A stretch of 20,077 nucleotides of DNA from Opitutia bacterium (GCA_947378845.1 CANCLQ010000023.1:1-20077); one strand, 5' to 3'; counted from the first letter of the stretch, positions 7,102 through 16,394 are shown. A program made the numbers and translations. Notes: generated by a model from the letters alone, not told the origin.

Positions 7102-7497
7102 TTAGCTCACCAAAACAGCGAAGGCCTGGGCCAGCTGATCGGTATGTGTGAGTGAAAGCAGAATCTTTTTTGCCCCGCGTTCTTCTAAAAGTTTTTTCGC
7201 TTTATCATCCAGCTCAACGATGGGCTCGCCTTCGTTGCCGCCGAGTACGCTGATACTTGTGAGCAGAAATTTTTCACAGATGCCTGTGCCGAAGGCTTTA
7301 CTGACGGCTTCCTTGGCGGCGAACCGTGCAGCAAGAGATGGATAGGGGTCGGCTTTGGCTAAGCACAGTGCCTGTTCTTCGGCGGTGAAAACTTTATCCA
7401 GGAAATTTTGTCCGTGCTTTGTGTGTGCTGAACGAATGCGAGCGATTTCCGTGAGGTCCACGCCGACGCCTTTTACATTGCCGCCTTGTAGGTTCAT
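7102..7497 (-). CDS. acpS: Holo-[acyl-carrier-protein] synthase
   Basis: The 131-residue product transfers 4'-phosphopantetheine from coenzyme A to acyl carrier protein, switching on fatty acid synthesis. The AcpS signatures are clear: GVGVDLTEIARI with the Mg-binding D14, FTAEEQALC (37-45), the long motif LAARFAAKEAVSKAFGTGI (55-73) with metal ligand E63, and LLSLTHTDQLAQAFAVL near the C-terminus. Length is normal for the trimeric AcpS class. The ATG overlaps the pdxJ stop by four bases (ATGA), a coupling arrangement; the pdxJ-acpS pair is also adjacent in many Proteobacteria. The first seven residues precede the conserved start of the domain, but the overlap supports this start. Confidence 0.96.
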   Translation of the reverse strand: MNLQGGNVKGVGVDLTEIARIRSAHTKHGQNFLDKVFTAEEQALCLAKADPYPSLAARFAAKEAVSKAFGTGICEKFLLTSISVLGGNEGEPIVELDDKAKKLLEERGAKKILLSLTHTDQLAQAFAVLVS

Positions 7498-8252
7498 CGC
7501 GCTGCCCGCAAATGGGCTTTCATTTCGGCTACCGCTTGTCGTGCACCCACCATTAAGGCACGCGAGACGATGGTGTGACCGATGTTGAGTTCGTTGAGGT
7601 GAGGCAGGGCGAGAATCGCTTTTATATTATCGTAATTAATTCCGTGCCCGGCGTTGACGATAAAGCCCAGTTGATGAGCACGCTCACAGCCTTGTTTTAG
7701 TCGCTCGAGTTCTTCGGCGGCTTGAGGTGATTGCCAAGCATTAGCGAAAGCGCCGGTATGGATTTCAACAACAGGAGCTTTCGTTTTCTTGGCGGCTTCG
7801 AGTTGATGCGCCTCTGCTCCGATGAAGAGCGAAACTTCGGATCCGATGGCACTGAGCATTTTTACAGTTTCGGAAACGCGCGATAATTGTCCCGCAACAT
7901 CCAGTCCGCCTTCGGTGGTTACTTCCTCGCGAGATTCAGGGACGAGACAAACCGCGGCTGGTTTTAGTTTCTGGGCGAACTCAATCATCGCAGGCGTGCA
8001 CGCCATTTCTAAATTTAAACGCACGCCTGGAAGTGCAGCTATTGCGAAAACATCTTCGGGCTGAATGTGACGACGATCTTCGCGCAGATGAATCGTGATA
8101 CCATCCGCACCAGCGGCCATCGCTTCACGGGCAAAGGCGAGCGGGCTAGGTTCAGCGTGTATGGATAAATGTGTCCCGCGGTAACGTGCTTGGCGCAGTG
8201 TAGCCGCGTGATCGATATTCACGCCTAGAAGAATGGGGCGGCCTGATTGCAT
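7494..8252 (-). CDS. pdxJ: Pyridoxine 5'-phosphate synthase
   Basis: The 252-residue product is the TIM-barrel enzyme that joins 1-deoxyxylulose 5-phosphate and 3-amino-2-oxopropyl phosphate to give pyridoxine 5'-phosphate, the last ring-forming step of the DXP-dependent vitamin B6 route. The family motifs are all present: GVNIDHAATLRQAR (10-23), HLREDRRHI (55-63), NLEMA with E82, VPESREEVTTEGGLDV (104-119), EIHTGAFA (163-170), AGHGINYDN (201-209) with H203, and ELNIGHTIVSRA (221-232). The length matches E. coli PdxJ. The 90 bases between the uvrA stop and its ATG may hold a weak promoter (TTGAAT, 17 bases, TAGTTT on the minus strand), so it may not depend on uvrA transcription. It overlaps acpS by four bases. 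Confidence 0.97.
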   Translation of the reverse strand: MQSGRPILLGVNIDHAATLRQARYRGTHLSIHAEPSPLAFAREAMAAGADGITIHLREDRRHIQPEDVFAIAALPGVRLNLEMACTPAMIEFAQKLKPAAVCLVPESREEVTTEGGLDVAGQLSRVSETVKMLSAIGSEVSLFIGAEAHQLEAAKKTKAPVVEIHTGAFANAWQSPQAAEELERLKQGCERAHQLGFIVNAGHGINYDNIKAILALPHLNELNIGHTIVSRALMVGARQAVAEMKAHLRAAR

Positions 8253-8342
8253 GCGTCGGGTTAAACTTAACGTCTCGAGAAGAGAGTCACGTTCGAATGA
8301 AACTATCCAGCACTTACTGTAGATTCAACGCCGAGTTTTATA

Positions 8343-11300
8343 TTATTTCGCAGTGGCGACCGATTTCTTCTTTCCCCGCTGCAGTGCAAGGGCCAGGGCG
8401 GGCGCGGTGGGCGATTTAGATTTTTTAGCAAGGGACTCAGGATCGCCGGCATGAATGAGCTGGCCGCCAGCCAGGCCGCCTTCGGGACCAATTTCCACGA
8501 GCCAGTCGGCTTCAGCAAGAACATCAGGGTGGTGTTCGATGACGATGACTGTGTGACCTTGATCGATTAACGCGTGGAGCAATTCAATCAGACGTTTGCA
8601 GTCGGATTGGTGTAGGCCAATCGTCGGTTCTTCTAGGAGATAGAGGTTTGGCTTGATGACGCCGCGGCTACGTTCACGGAAGGTTGGAAGTCCCTTGGCG
8701 AGTTCGCTGACGAGTTTGAGGCGCTGTGCTTCACCGCCCGAAAGAGTCGGACTGCTTTGTCCTAATGTTAAATAGCCGAGACCTGTTTTCGTCATCAGCT
8801 CGCAGAGGTCTTTAAGTTTGGCGTCAAACGAGAAGAACTCTGCACCTTCTTCAAATGTCATCGCCAAAAGATCAGCCGCAGATTTTCCATTCCAGCGAAT
8901 TGCTCTTGCGGCGGGACCGTAGCGCGTGCTGCCGCATTCTTCGCAGGGCACATAAGTATCAGGCAAGAAACTCATCTCGAGTTTAATGCGCCCAGCGCCA
9001 GAGCAGGCTTCACATCGTCCTCCTGATGTATTGAAAGAAAAGAATCCTGCATCGTGTCCGCGAATCGAGGATTCGGGTAAAGCAGCGAGGCGTTGGCGAA
9101 TCAGATCCCAAGCACCGATATAAGTGGCTGGAGTGGAGCGCGGCGTTTTTCCAATCGGCTCTTGATCCACGATGACTAATTGGCGGAAGGATTCCAGTCC
9201 ACTCAACGAGGCGAACGCGACTTTGCCTTGGTTGGCAATCACGGCCATCGCTTCTTTGCCGCTGAGCCCGCCTTTCTTTTTGCTAATCGCAAACTGCGCA
9301 GAAGGCGCAAGAAGGTCGGTCATCAGGGTGCTTTTACCTGCACCAGAAACGCCGCAGACGACCGAGAGGCGAGCCGTAGGAAAAGAAACATCGAAGCCGC
9401 GAAGGTTGCGCAGGGATGCATGCTTGAGCTTAATCCAATCCTTGGGTCCTTCTTTGCCGCTGATGGCGCGGCGTTTCCCGCGTAATGGATGCGCGATTGA
9501 GGTCTTGAGTGATTGGCCAGTGATAGAGGCAGAATTTTTTTCTAATTCTTTGGCCGTGCCTTGAGCGATTACTGTTCCGCCGTGCACGCCAGCACCAGGA
9601 CCCATATCGATGATTTGATCGGCCGCTCGCATAGTGTCTTCGTCATGTTCAACGACGAGCACCGTGTTGCCGCGGTTGCGCAGTTCGCGCAGTGATTCAA
9701 TCAACCGGTCATTGTCGCGTGGATGAAGTCCGATGCTGGGTTCGTCGAGAACATAGAGAGCGCCGGAAAGGGTGGATCCTAATTGTGCCGCGAGTCGAAT
9801 ACGTTGAGCTTCGCCGCCGGAAAGGGTGTCGGCTCCGCGGTCCAGCGCCAAGTAACCGAGTCCAACTGAATCGAGGAATTTAAGACGTGCAGATATTTCT
9901 GGTAGAAGCGCTTCAGTAATCGCTTTTTCGCGAGCCTCAAGACGCAGTGCATTTAAATAATCGAGTGCTTCCTTTGATTGTAATTTCAGGAGACCTGGCA
10001 GCGAAATGGACTTTCCATTTGTCGTGTGAAGTTTAACGGAACGACCGATGGGTCCAAGGCGTTCGCCGTGGCAGGTGGGGCAGATTTTTTCACCCACCTT
10101 ATCGCTCATCGCATTTTCATTGAGCGTTTCTTCTTCGTCGGCGGCAAAGCTGGTAACCTCTTGGCCGTGTCCTCGGCAATCAGGACACCAGCCGCGTGGT
10201 GAATTCCATGAAAGGTGTTTGGGGTCAACTTCAGGATAGGATTCGCCGGTAGCTGGATCGCTGCGCGAGGTAGATAGAAAAGCTACCTGAGCCCCATACT
10301 CATCTGTGAGTAGGCAGGCTCCCTTGCCGGCTTGTAAAGTTTGTCGGACGATTTCGCGCATCGCTTTGTCGCCACTCTCTTCAGTTTCGTCGGGTCGAAG
10401 AATGGTTCCGTCGGAACGTAGCACGGCGAAGATGGCATCGACATCATGCTCACGATAACGATCCAGGCCTTCAAATCCTTCCACGGCGGTGAGCTTACCG
10501 TTGCAGCGAAGTAAGCGGAGGCCTTTGTTTTCAGCCCATTCGGCTAAGGGCCGGTGATGACCCTTGCGGGCGCGCACCAGAGGTGCAGCCAAAAGTAACT
10601 TTCCGCGCTTCAGTGCTTTTATATTTTTAGTTACCAATCGCACGACGGTGTCTTCGGTCATTTCTTGTAGCGGCTCACCAGTGATGGGGCTGTGCAAGAC
10701 GCCCGCACGTGCGAAAAGAACACGGAGGTACTGAGCGACTTCTGTGACCGTCGCGACGGTTGACTTAGTTGAACCGCGAGTGACACGTTGTTCGATAGCA
10801 ACGGTTGGAGGAAGTCCAGTGAGTGAGTCGATATCGGGCTTGGGTAGTTGTTCAACGAATTGGCGGGCGTAAGCCGAAACGCATTCAAGGAAGCGCCGCT
10901 GTCCTTCAGCAAAAAGAATATCAAAAGCCAAAGAAGATTTTCCGGAGCCCGATACGCCAGTCATCACGGTTAAGGAGCCGTGATTAATTTCTAACGAAAC
11001 ATTTTTAAGATTATGCTCACGTGCTCCGCGCAGAAGAATGGAAGTGGGGCGTGGCTTGGCTTTATAGTTAGACGCGTCCGCAAATGCTTGGTCACCAGCG
11101 GCGAGGAATTTTCCAGTGACCGTTTGTGCACGGCTGACAGCTTCGGGCGTGCCTTCAGCGACAAGTTTTCCGCCCATTGGTCCGGCTTCAGGGCCCATTT
11201 CTAAAAGCCAATCACAGGCCTTCAAGACATCGAGGTGATGTTCGACGACGATGAGCGAGTGTCCGGCATCAGCCAGTCGCTGAAGTAATTTAATTAACCG

Positions 11301-13871
11301 TGCAACGTCTTCGCGGTGCAGTCCAGTGGTTGGTTCGTCTAATAATAAGAGTGCACCCGCTTTGCGCGGATCGAGTCGCGAAAGGTAGCGCACAAGTTTG
11401 AGTCGCTGAGCTTCGCCCCCAGAAAGCGTGGTTAATGGCTGACCGAGTGAAAGGTATCCGAGGCCCACTTCTTCAAGAACGGCGAGTTGATTACTCGCAG
11501 GCGTGCGACCGCCTAAAAATTTGCGCACCTCGCTGACCGACATCGCAAGCAGGTCGGCCACGCATTTACCATCGAATTGAAACGCGAGTACTTCATCGCG
11601 AAAACGTTTTCCGTTGCAAGATGGACAGGGTAGAGCGACGTCGGAGACGAATTGCATTTCAACCGACTCCCAGCCCGCGCCACCGCAACGCTCGCAGCGT
11701 CCTTCGCCTGCGTTGAAAGAGAAGTGTGATGGTGTGAGACCGGCGGCTTTCGCTTCGATTGAGTTGCCGAGTAAATTACGTATCGCATCCCAAGCGCCTA
11801 CATAGAGTGCGGGATTAGAACGCGGGGTTCGCGAGGCGGGCGATTGATCGATGAGTGCAATCTCCGATGCTTCGGTATCAAAGATGAGTTTGCCGATAAT
11901 CTTATTAGCCTCTTCGCCTGATTCGGGGTCACGTCGCCCGATGACTTGGTGGAGTAAAGTAGATTTTCCTGAGCCTGAGACGCCGCAGAGTCCGACTAAT
12001 CTTCCCAATGGCAGGGTGCAGGAAAAGTTTTTTAAATTATTTGCAGATGCGTTCTCGACGCGAAGTCGAGGTGTGGAGTTATCTACGCTCCGAGCTTTGC
12101 CGAGTGCGGGCTTGCGAGTTCCGGATAGCCATTCGCCCGTAGCCGAACCTTTTACTTTTAAAATGCCTGTAGGTTTACCTTCATAGACCAAGTGTCCGCC
12201 ATCCGCTCCCGGCTGAGGGCCAATCTCAATCAACCAATCGGCCGCTCGCATTACAGATTCGTCGTGTTCAACAACGACCACAGTATTTCCTTGTTCTACT
12301 AAGCCGCGTAAGATGCCGACCATGCGACTTAAGTCACGCGCGTGCATGCCTACGCTCGGTTCATCGAGTACGAAAACGGTGTCAGCTAAGCACGCACCAA
12401 GACAGGATGTAAGATTTACACGTTGTACTTCACCCCCTGACAGCGTGCGAGAAAGTCGATCGAGTGCGAGGTAGCCAAGGCCCACGGCTTCCAAGTAACC
12501 GAGTCGCGCCAGAATAGCTTCGAGCGCGTGATTCGCCGGGTGGCGCGAATCTTTGGGCGCAAACGGAACGAGTTGTTTGCGAAGTTCAGCGACAGGAATC
12601 GCATAAAGTTCGGGCAGGGTTTTATTTTCCCACTTCCAATACAGCGATTCTTCGCAGAAACGGCGGCCGGAACATTTGGGGCATTCTTCGTAGGCACGCC
12701 AGCGGGATAGGAAGACGCGTACATGCATTTTATAAGTGCTCGACTCGAGCCACTTAAAGAAACCGCGGATGCCGTACCACTTGGATTCCCACTGGCCTGA
12801 TTCGTAGGTAGGGTCGCCGTCTTCTAAGAATTTTCGGTGAGCGGCACTGAGTTTATTCCAAGGTTGGTCCATCGGAATATTTTTCTTCCGACAAATACGT
12901 GCGAGGTCTTTTTGGCTTTCGCCGTAGACGGTGCCTTGAAACGGAGCGATGGCTCCGTCGGCTAAAGTCAGTTTAGGGTCGGGAATAATCTTTTTCCAAT
13001 CCAGACCGATAACGCGGCCGAAGCCTCGGCAGTCGGGACAAGCTCCGATGGGTGAATTGAAAGAGAAGAGTGCAGGCGTGGCGTGACGGAACTTTCGTCC
13101 GCTGACGGGTGATTCTAAGCTTTCGCTGAAGCGTTCGAGTTCGACGCCGTTTTCATCGAGCAAGCGAAGCCTGCCACCGCCGAGACGAAATGCAGTCAGA
13201 GCGGCTTCATGGAATCGAGAAGCGGCCTCGCGATTAATTTCTAAACGATCCTGAATGATGATGATCTCGCTTATTTTTTCAGAGACACTGTCTTCACCTA
13301 ATCTAATGCGTTCTTGTTCTACATAGGCACGAGTAAAACCCGCGCGGGAAAACTCTTCAGTGATGGTCGTCCACTTGAGCCCAGTAGGTTTTTGAAGCGC
13401 AAAGCCAATCACGATGGCACGACCTGAATATTTCTTTAAGCAAATTTCCCATGCGGCCTCTGGGCCCTGCGGCTGAATGGGCTTTCCGCTGGCAGGGTCG
13501 ATTAGTTGTGCCCGATGAGCGAACCAAACTTTAAACCAATCGCACAGCTCGGTCATCGTGCCGACGGTGGAGCGAGAGGTGCGAACGGCGTTGCCTTGTT
13601 TAATCGCAACGGAGGGCCGAATATTTTCTGCAGAAGTGAGGGCGGGCGCCGGAAGTAATTCTAAGAATTGGCGAACGTAAGGACTAAACGTCTCAACGTA
13701 TCGTCGCTGTCCTTCAGCGTGTAGCGTATCAAAGACTAACGAAGATTTACCGGCGCCGCTTAGACCTGTGACGACGACTAACTTGCCGACGGGAATATCG
13801 ATATCAAAGCCCTTAAGATTATTTTGGCGGACTCCGCGGAGTCGGATGGCGTCAGGGTGAGCGGTCTTCAT
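8343..13871 (-). CDS. uvrA: Double-length excinuclease ABC subunit UvrA (tandem fusion, four ATPase modules)
   Basis: The 1842-residue product is two complete UvrA units in one uninterrupted frame; usual UvrA is about 940 residues. UvrA finds damage and loads UvrB in nucleotide excision repair. Copy 1 (about 1-925) has Walker A at 36-43 and 630-637, LSGGE at 477-481 and 816-820, and Walker B LDEP at 502-505 and 844-847. Its CxxC pairs are at 278/397 and 726/749. Copy 2 (about 943-1842) has Walker A at 972-979 and 1507-1514 and LSGGE at 1350-1354 and 1710-1714. Its CxxC pairs are at 1229/1264 and 1620/1643. Its Walker B is LDEP at 1375-1378 but LEEP at 1746-1749, where Glu replaces the usual Asp. 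A UvrA dimer is normally active, so the fusion may fold as a built-in dimer. The same architecture is known in Chlamydiae. The ATG at 13871 has no clear ribosome binding site and lies 46 bases after the cyclo-ligase gene. Confidence 0.96.
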   Translation of the reverse strand: MKTAHPDAIRLRGVRQNNLKGFDIDIPVGKLVVVTGLSGAGKSSLVFDTLHAEGQRRYVETFSPYVRQFLELLPAPALTSAENIRPSVAIKQGNAVRTSRSTVGTMTELCDWFKVWFAHRAQLIDPASGKPIQPQGPEAAWEICLKKYSGRAIVIGFALQKPTGLKWTTITEEFSRAGFTRAYVEQERIRLGEDSVSEKISEIIIIQDRLEINREAASRFHEAALTAFRLGGGRLRLLDENGVELERFSESLESPVSGRKFRHATPALFSFNSPIGACPDCRGFGRVIGLDWKKIIPDPKLTLADGAIAPFQGTVYGESQKDLARICRKKNIPMDQPWNKLSAAHRKFLEDGDPTYESGQWESKWYGIRGFFKWLESSTYKMHVRVFLSRWRAYEECPKCSGRRFCEESLYWKWENKTLPELYAIPVAELRKQLVPFAPKDSRHPANHALEAILARLGYLEAVGLGYLALDRLSRTLSGGEVQRVNLTSCLGACLADTVFVLDEPSVGMHARDLSRMVGILRGLVEQGNTVVVVEHDESVMRAADWLIEIGPQPGADGGHLVYEGKPTGILKVKGSATGEWLSGTRKPALGKARSVDNSTPRLRVENASANNLKNFSCTLPLGRLVGLCGVSGSGKSTLLHQVIGRRDPESGEEANKIIGKLIFDTEASEIALIDQSPASRTPRSNPALYVGAWDAIRNLLGNSIEAKAAGLTPSHFSFNAGEGRCERCGGAGWESVEMQFVSDVALPCPSCNGKRFRDEVLAFQFDGKCVADLLAMSVSEVRKFLGGRTPASNQLAVLEEVGLGYLSLGQPLTTLSGGEAQRLKLVRYLSRLDPRKAGALLLLDEPTTGLHREDVARLIKLLQRLADAGHSLIVVEHHLDVLKACDWLLEMGPEAGPMGGKLVAEGTPEAVSRAQTVTGKFLAAGDQAFADASNYKAKPRPTSILLRGAREHNLKNVSLEINHGSLTVMTGVSGSGKSSLAFDILFAEGQRRFLECVSAYARQFVEQLPKPDIDSLTGLPPTVAIEQRVTRGSTKSTVATVTEVAQYLRVLFARAGVLHSPITGEPLQEMTEDTVVRLVTKNIKALKRGKLLLAAPLVRARKGHHRPLAEWAENKGLRLLRCNGKLTAVEGFEGLDRYREHDVDAIFAVLRSDGTILRPDETEESGDKAMREIVRQTLQAGKGACLLTDEYGAQVAFLSTSRSDPATGESYPEVDPKHLSWNSPRGWCPDCRGHGQEVTSFAADEEETLNENAMSDKVGEKICPTCHGERLGPIGRSVKLHTTNGKSISLPGLLKLQSKEALDYLNALRLEAREKAITEALLPEISARLKFLDSVGLGYLALDRGADTLSGGEAQRIRLAAQLGSTLSGALYVLDEPSIGLHPRDNDRLIESLRELRNRGNTVLVVEHDEDTMRAADQIIDMGPGAGVHGGTVIAQGTAKELEKNSASITGQSLKTSIAHPLRGKRRAISGKEGPKDWIKLKHASLRNLRGFDVSFPTARLSVVCGVSGAGKSTLMTDLLAPSAQFAISKKKGGLSGKEAMAVIANQGKVAFASLSGLESFRQLVIVDQEPIGKTPRSTPATYIGAWDLIRQRLAALPESSIRGHDAGFFSFNTSGGRCEACSGAGRIKLEMSFLPDTYVPCEECGSTRYGPAARAIRWNGKSAADLLAMTFEEGAEFFSFDAKLKDLCELMTKTGLGYLTLGQSSPTLSGGEAQRLKLVSELAKGLPTFRERSRGVIKPNLYLLEEPTIGLHQSDCKRLIELLHALIDQGHTVIVIEHHPDVLAEADWLVEIGPEGGLAGGQLIHAGDPESLAKKSKSPTAPALALALQRGKKKSVATAK

Positions 13872-13917
13872 CGAAACCGCTCAACGGACACGAAAAATGT
13901 TAATTAGCAAACCGACA

Positions 13918-14499
13918 TCACTGTCCGGCTGTGATTATTTCAGAGGGCGTCGCGATGGCGTCCACTGGTACATCATGCAGCTCGGATGGAATGGCGGGTA
14001 GAATTTGAAAATCATAGGCATAACCAAGGCGAAATGCCTTGTTGTGGTTGGCGGCCAAGAGGCGATCGTAGAACCCTGCGCCATGCCCAAGTCGATGGCC
14101 TGCGCGGTCGAAACCAATGCCGGGCACTAAAAATAAATCCACCGCGGATGGGTCAATGGCCGGCAACTGTGGGCCGGGCTCCGAAATGCCAAGATCTGAA
14201 ACCACCAGCGAGCCTGTGTCTTCTATAAGGTGTAGCGTGCAACTTACATTATCTGCTGCAACGCGAGGGAGGGCGACTTTCTTGCCAGCACGAAGGGCTT
14301 CTTGAATTAAGACAGGCGTTGGTAGTTCACCTTGAAAAGAAGAATAGAGGCAGACTGTTTTCGCTTTTTGCCAAGCCGGCATTTGTGTCACGCGGCTAAA
14401 GACTTTTTCGGCGGCCAAATTCCTCTCTGCGTTTGAAAGCGAGTCGCGACGTTTTTTTAAGTCAACCCGCAGTAAGGCTTTGGCGGCTTGCGGGTGCAT
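13918..14499 (-). CDS. 5-formyltetrahydrofolate cyclo-ligase
   Basis: The 193-residue product uses ATP to turn 5-formyltetrahydrofolate into 5,10-methenyltetrahydrofolate, returning this storage form to the folate pool. The family (MTHFS, YgfA/Fau) motifs are seen: a basic N-terminus with LRVDLKKRRDSLS, SFQGELPT (54-61), VALPRV, and the main ATP/Mg signature VPGIGFDRAGHRLGHGAG (125-142) followed by FYDR, where relatives often have GYGGGYYD. The length is standard. The ATG at 14499 is preceded by AAAGAG, which overlaps the ctaB stop codon; only four bases separate the two genes, so they are probably transcribed and translated together. No functional link to heme A synthesis is implied by this proximity. 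Confidence 0.94.
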   Translation of the reverse strand: MHPQAAKALLRVDLKKRRDSLSNAERNLAAEKVFSRVTQMPAWQKAKTVCLYSSFQGELPTPVLIQEALRAGKKVALPRVAADNVSCTLHLIEDTGSLVVSDLGISEPGPQLPAIDPSAVDLFLVPGIGFDRAGHRLGHGAGFYDRLLAANHNKAFRLGYAYDFQILPAIPSELHDVPVDAIATPSEIITAGQ

Positions 14500-14503
14500 C
14501 TCT

Positions 14504-15394
14504 TTAAAAAAGACGATTCAAAGTGAGAGTCAATAAGACGACGGGCAGATAAAGAATCGAAGCGAGAAAGAAGGGTTTAGCGGCGAGTGCACGTTTTTGT
14601 GGATTCGCAAAATTAACAGCCAGCTTTAAGAATACTGCACCCGATAGGAGCGAGACCCAAACAAATGGGCTCGTCCATGGATTTGAGAAAAACTTAAACG
14701 CAATGATTCCTGCGACTGCGAGCATCGGAATAATAAAAACGGAGGACCAAATAGCTGCACTTTTGCCCGAAGGGTCTTCAACCGTGGCAACTTTGAATCC
14801 GCCGCGTGCATAATCTTCGCGGCACATCACGGCGAGTGCCATGAAGTGAGGGACTTGCCAGAAAAATAAAAGAGCGAACAACAGCCAGCCCATGTCATCG
14901 ATGGTGTTCCCGAGTTTAGCCGCAGTTCCAATGATTGGTGGGAGTGCGCCCGGGAGTGAGCCGACAAGTGTGCACCATGAGGTGCGTTTTTTTAGAGGTG
15001 TATAAAATAATAGATAGGAGACGGCGGTCGCTGCCGTGAGAGATCCGGCCAGCGGATTGGCTCCAAGCCAAACTAAACTTACGCCTAAGATTAATAAAAA
15101 TATTCCGAAAATTAAGGCGAGGTTGGGCGAAATTAAACCAGCAGGGATGGGGCGATTCTTGGTGCGCTCCATACGTGCATCGGCTGTGCTTTCCATCCAC
15201 ATATTAAGCGCACCGCAGGCACCAGCGGCCAACGCAGTGCCAATCGCCAAGGAAACTAAAACTCTCGAATCCGTGTGCGCGCTTGGGTTGCTGCAAAAAT
15301 ATCCAGCTAGTGCAGTCAGCACCGAAAGAAAGGAGAGACGTGGCTTCGTAAGCTCCCAATAGGCGGCAGGAATGGATCCGGCTTTAACGCTCAT
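14504..15394 (-). CDS. ctaB: Protoheme IX farnesyltransferase (heme O synthase)
   Basis: The 296-residue integral membrane protein attaches a farnesyl group to heme B to form heme O, the precursor of heme A for cytochrome oxidases. It belongs to the UbiA prenyltransferase superfamily and shows about eight to nine hydrophobic segments. The first allylic-diphosphate/Mg site is N64 to D72 within NMWMESTADARMERTKNRP (64-82). YTPLKKRTSWCTLVGSLPGA and PPIIGTAAKLG follow, and the second acidic site lies in MCREDYARGGFKV. LTKPRL near the N-terminus is a family marker. It follows ctaA by 51 bases, matching its pathway partner. No ribosome binding site is evident before the ATG. The oxidase subunits themselves are not in the window. 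Confidence 0.96.
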   Translation of the reverse strand: MSVKAGSIPAAYWELTKPRLSFLSVLTALAGYFCSNPSAHTDSRVLVSLAIGTALAAGACGALNMWMESTADARMERTKNRPIPAGLISPNLALIFGIFLLILGVSLVWLGANPLAGSLTAATAVSYLLFYTPLKKRTSWCTLVGSLPGALPPIIGTAAKLGNTIDDMGWLLFALLFFWQVPHFMALAVMCREDYARGGFKVATVEDPSGKSAAIWSSVFIIPMLAVAGIIAFKFFSNPWTSPFVWVSLLSGAVFLKLAVNFANPQKRALAAKPFFLASILYLPVVLLTLTLNRLF

Positions 15395-15445
15395 AGAGTG
15401 GTGGTGACGACTTTCGGCACAGGTTAAAGTTAAATCGAAAAGAAT

Positions 15446-16375
15446 TTAGGTTTCGCTGAGTCGACTGACTTGGCGATGGGCGAGGGCGACCTGGATGCAG
15501 AGCGTGGAGAAGAGCGCAGCTCCGATGACCAGGTGAACGGTGCGAACGTGTGGATTCAAAGGAAGTTGAATGCTCAAAATGCCGAGGCTGATTTGTGCGA
15601 CGAGGAGGGTGCTGAGTGTTAAGCCGCGGCGAAGCGGACCAGTGCCACTCCATGCAAAGATTAATATAAAAATTCCCGCGAGCACTGCGCCGCTGCGGTG
15701 GAGTAGATTAACCAACCAGCCGACGCCATCGCCTTCGGGTAAGAAAACTTTTTTCGAGAAACCAGTGGAAACCCAAGTCGTCCAATGGTTTTGTCGCATC
15801 ACGGCGCCCATTAAGATTACAGAAAAAACTAAAACCACGGCGATGAGGCCTCGGCGTCGCTCCGTGAGTGAGGCCGATGGCGACGAACTTTGCCACGTGC
15901 GTGTGTGAGTTAACGTTATGATGGCAAGAAGAGCGATGGTGAGTTGGGCGTTGACGGCATGTGCGATCGCAAAGCTCACCGCTTTGAGATTTCCTTCGCC
16001 ACCGATATTAAGTTTATCGAGCAACACACGCAGACCTCCGAGGGCGCCTTGAAGGAGAACTAGTCCGAAGAGTGCGTATGAACCGAGTCGAACCAGTGGG
16101 CGTGACTCTTTGAGGCGATGTGTGAGCGCGATTGCAATAATGAGTAATCCGAGTCCGCTCGCAGCGAGGCGGTGAGAGTGCTCGGCGAATTTATCAATCT
16201 CAGTGAGCCAACCTGGCGGGTTGATTGAGCCGTTGGACAGTGGCCAATCTAGAAATGCCATGCCTGCCCGAATGCTGGTGGTGAAGCCTCCTGCTTGTAA
16301 TACGAGCACAGCCCAGGTCAGTGCGATGAAGCAGAGCCAGCGTAAGCGCGGATTGGGTTGTGGCTGAGTTTGCAT
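15446..16375 (-). CDS. ctaA: Heme A synthase (COX15/CtaA family)
   Basis: The 309-residue, eight-segment membrane protein oxidises the C8 methyl group of heme O to give heme A for aa3-type cytochrome oxidase. The four conserved heme-ligand histidines and the catalytic glutamate are in place: E65xxH68R in EHSHRL, H139 in IAHAV, H226 in LLHRSG and H281 in VHLVIG. These are two similar four-helix halves, as in the B. subtilis and COX15 enzymes. The N-terminal GGFT and DWPL motifs match the family's GG.TR...S/G....DWPL. The basic loop around residues 160-176 separates the halves. ctaA precedes ctaB in transcription order, which is the usual partnership. The ATG at 16375 has no visible ribosome binding site; two small stem-loops lie just upstream. 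Confidence 0.95.
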   Translation of the reverse strand: MQTQPQPNPRLRWLCFIALTWAVLVLQAGGFTTSIRAGMAFLDWPLSNGSINPPGWLTEIDKFAEHSHRLAASGLGLLIIAIALTHRLKESRPLVRLGSYALFGLVLLQGALGGLRVLLDKLNIGGEGNLKAVSFAIAHAVNAQLTIALLAIITLTHTRTWQSSSPSASLTERRRGLIAVVLVFSVILMGAVMRQNHWTTWVSTGFSKKVFLPEGDGVGWLVNLLHRSGAVLAGIFILIFAWSGTGPLRRGLTLSTLLVAQISLGILSIQLPLNPHVRTVHLVIGAALFSTLCIQVALAHRQVSRLSET

Positions 16376-16394
16376 TCTGTTCGCAACATCAGAA

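Noticed and set aside
9172..9564. Plus-strand open frames inside uvrA (for example 9172-9564 and 11851-12186)
   Set aside because: They are antisense to strongly conserved ATPase motifs, show no recognisable protein features and are explained by codon bias of the real gene.
8343..13871. Two separate uvrA genes or a frameshifted pseudogene
   Set aside because: A single frame is open for the whole length, with all motifs of both copies in phase and no internal stop.
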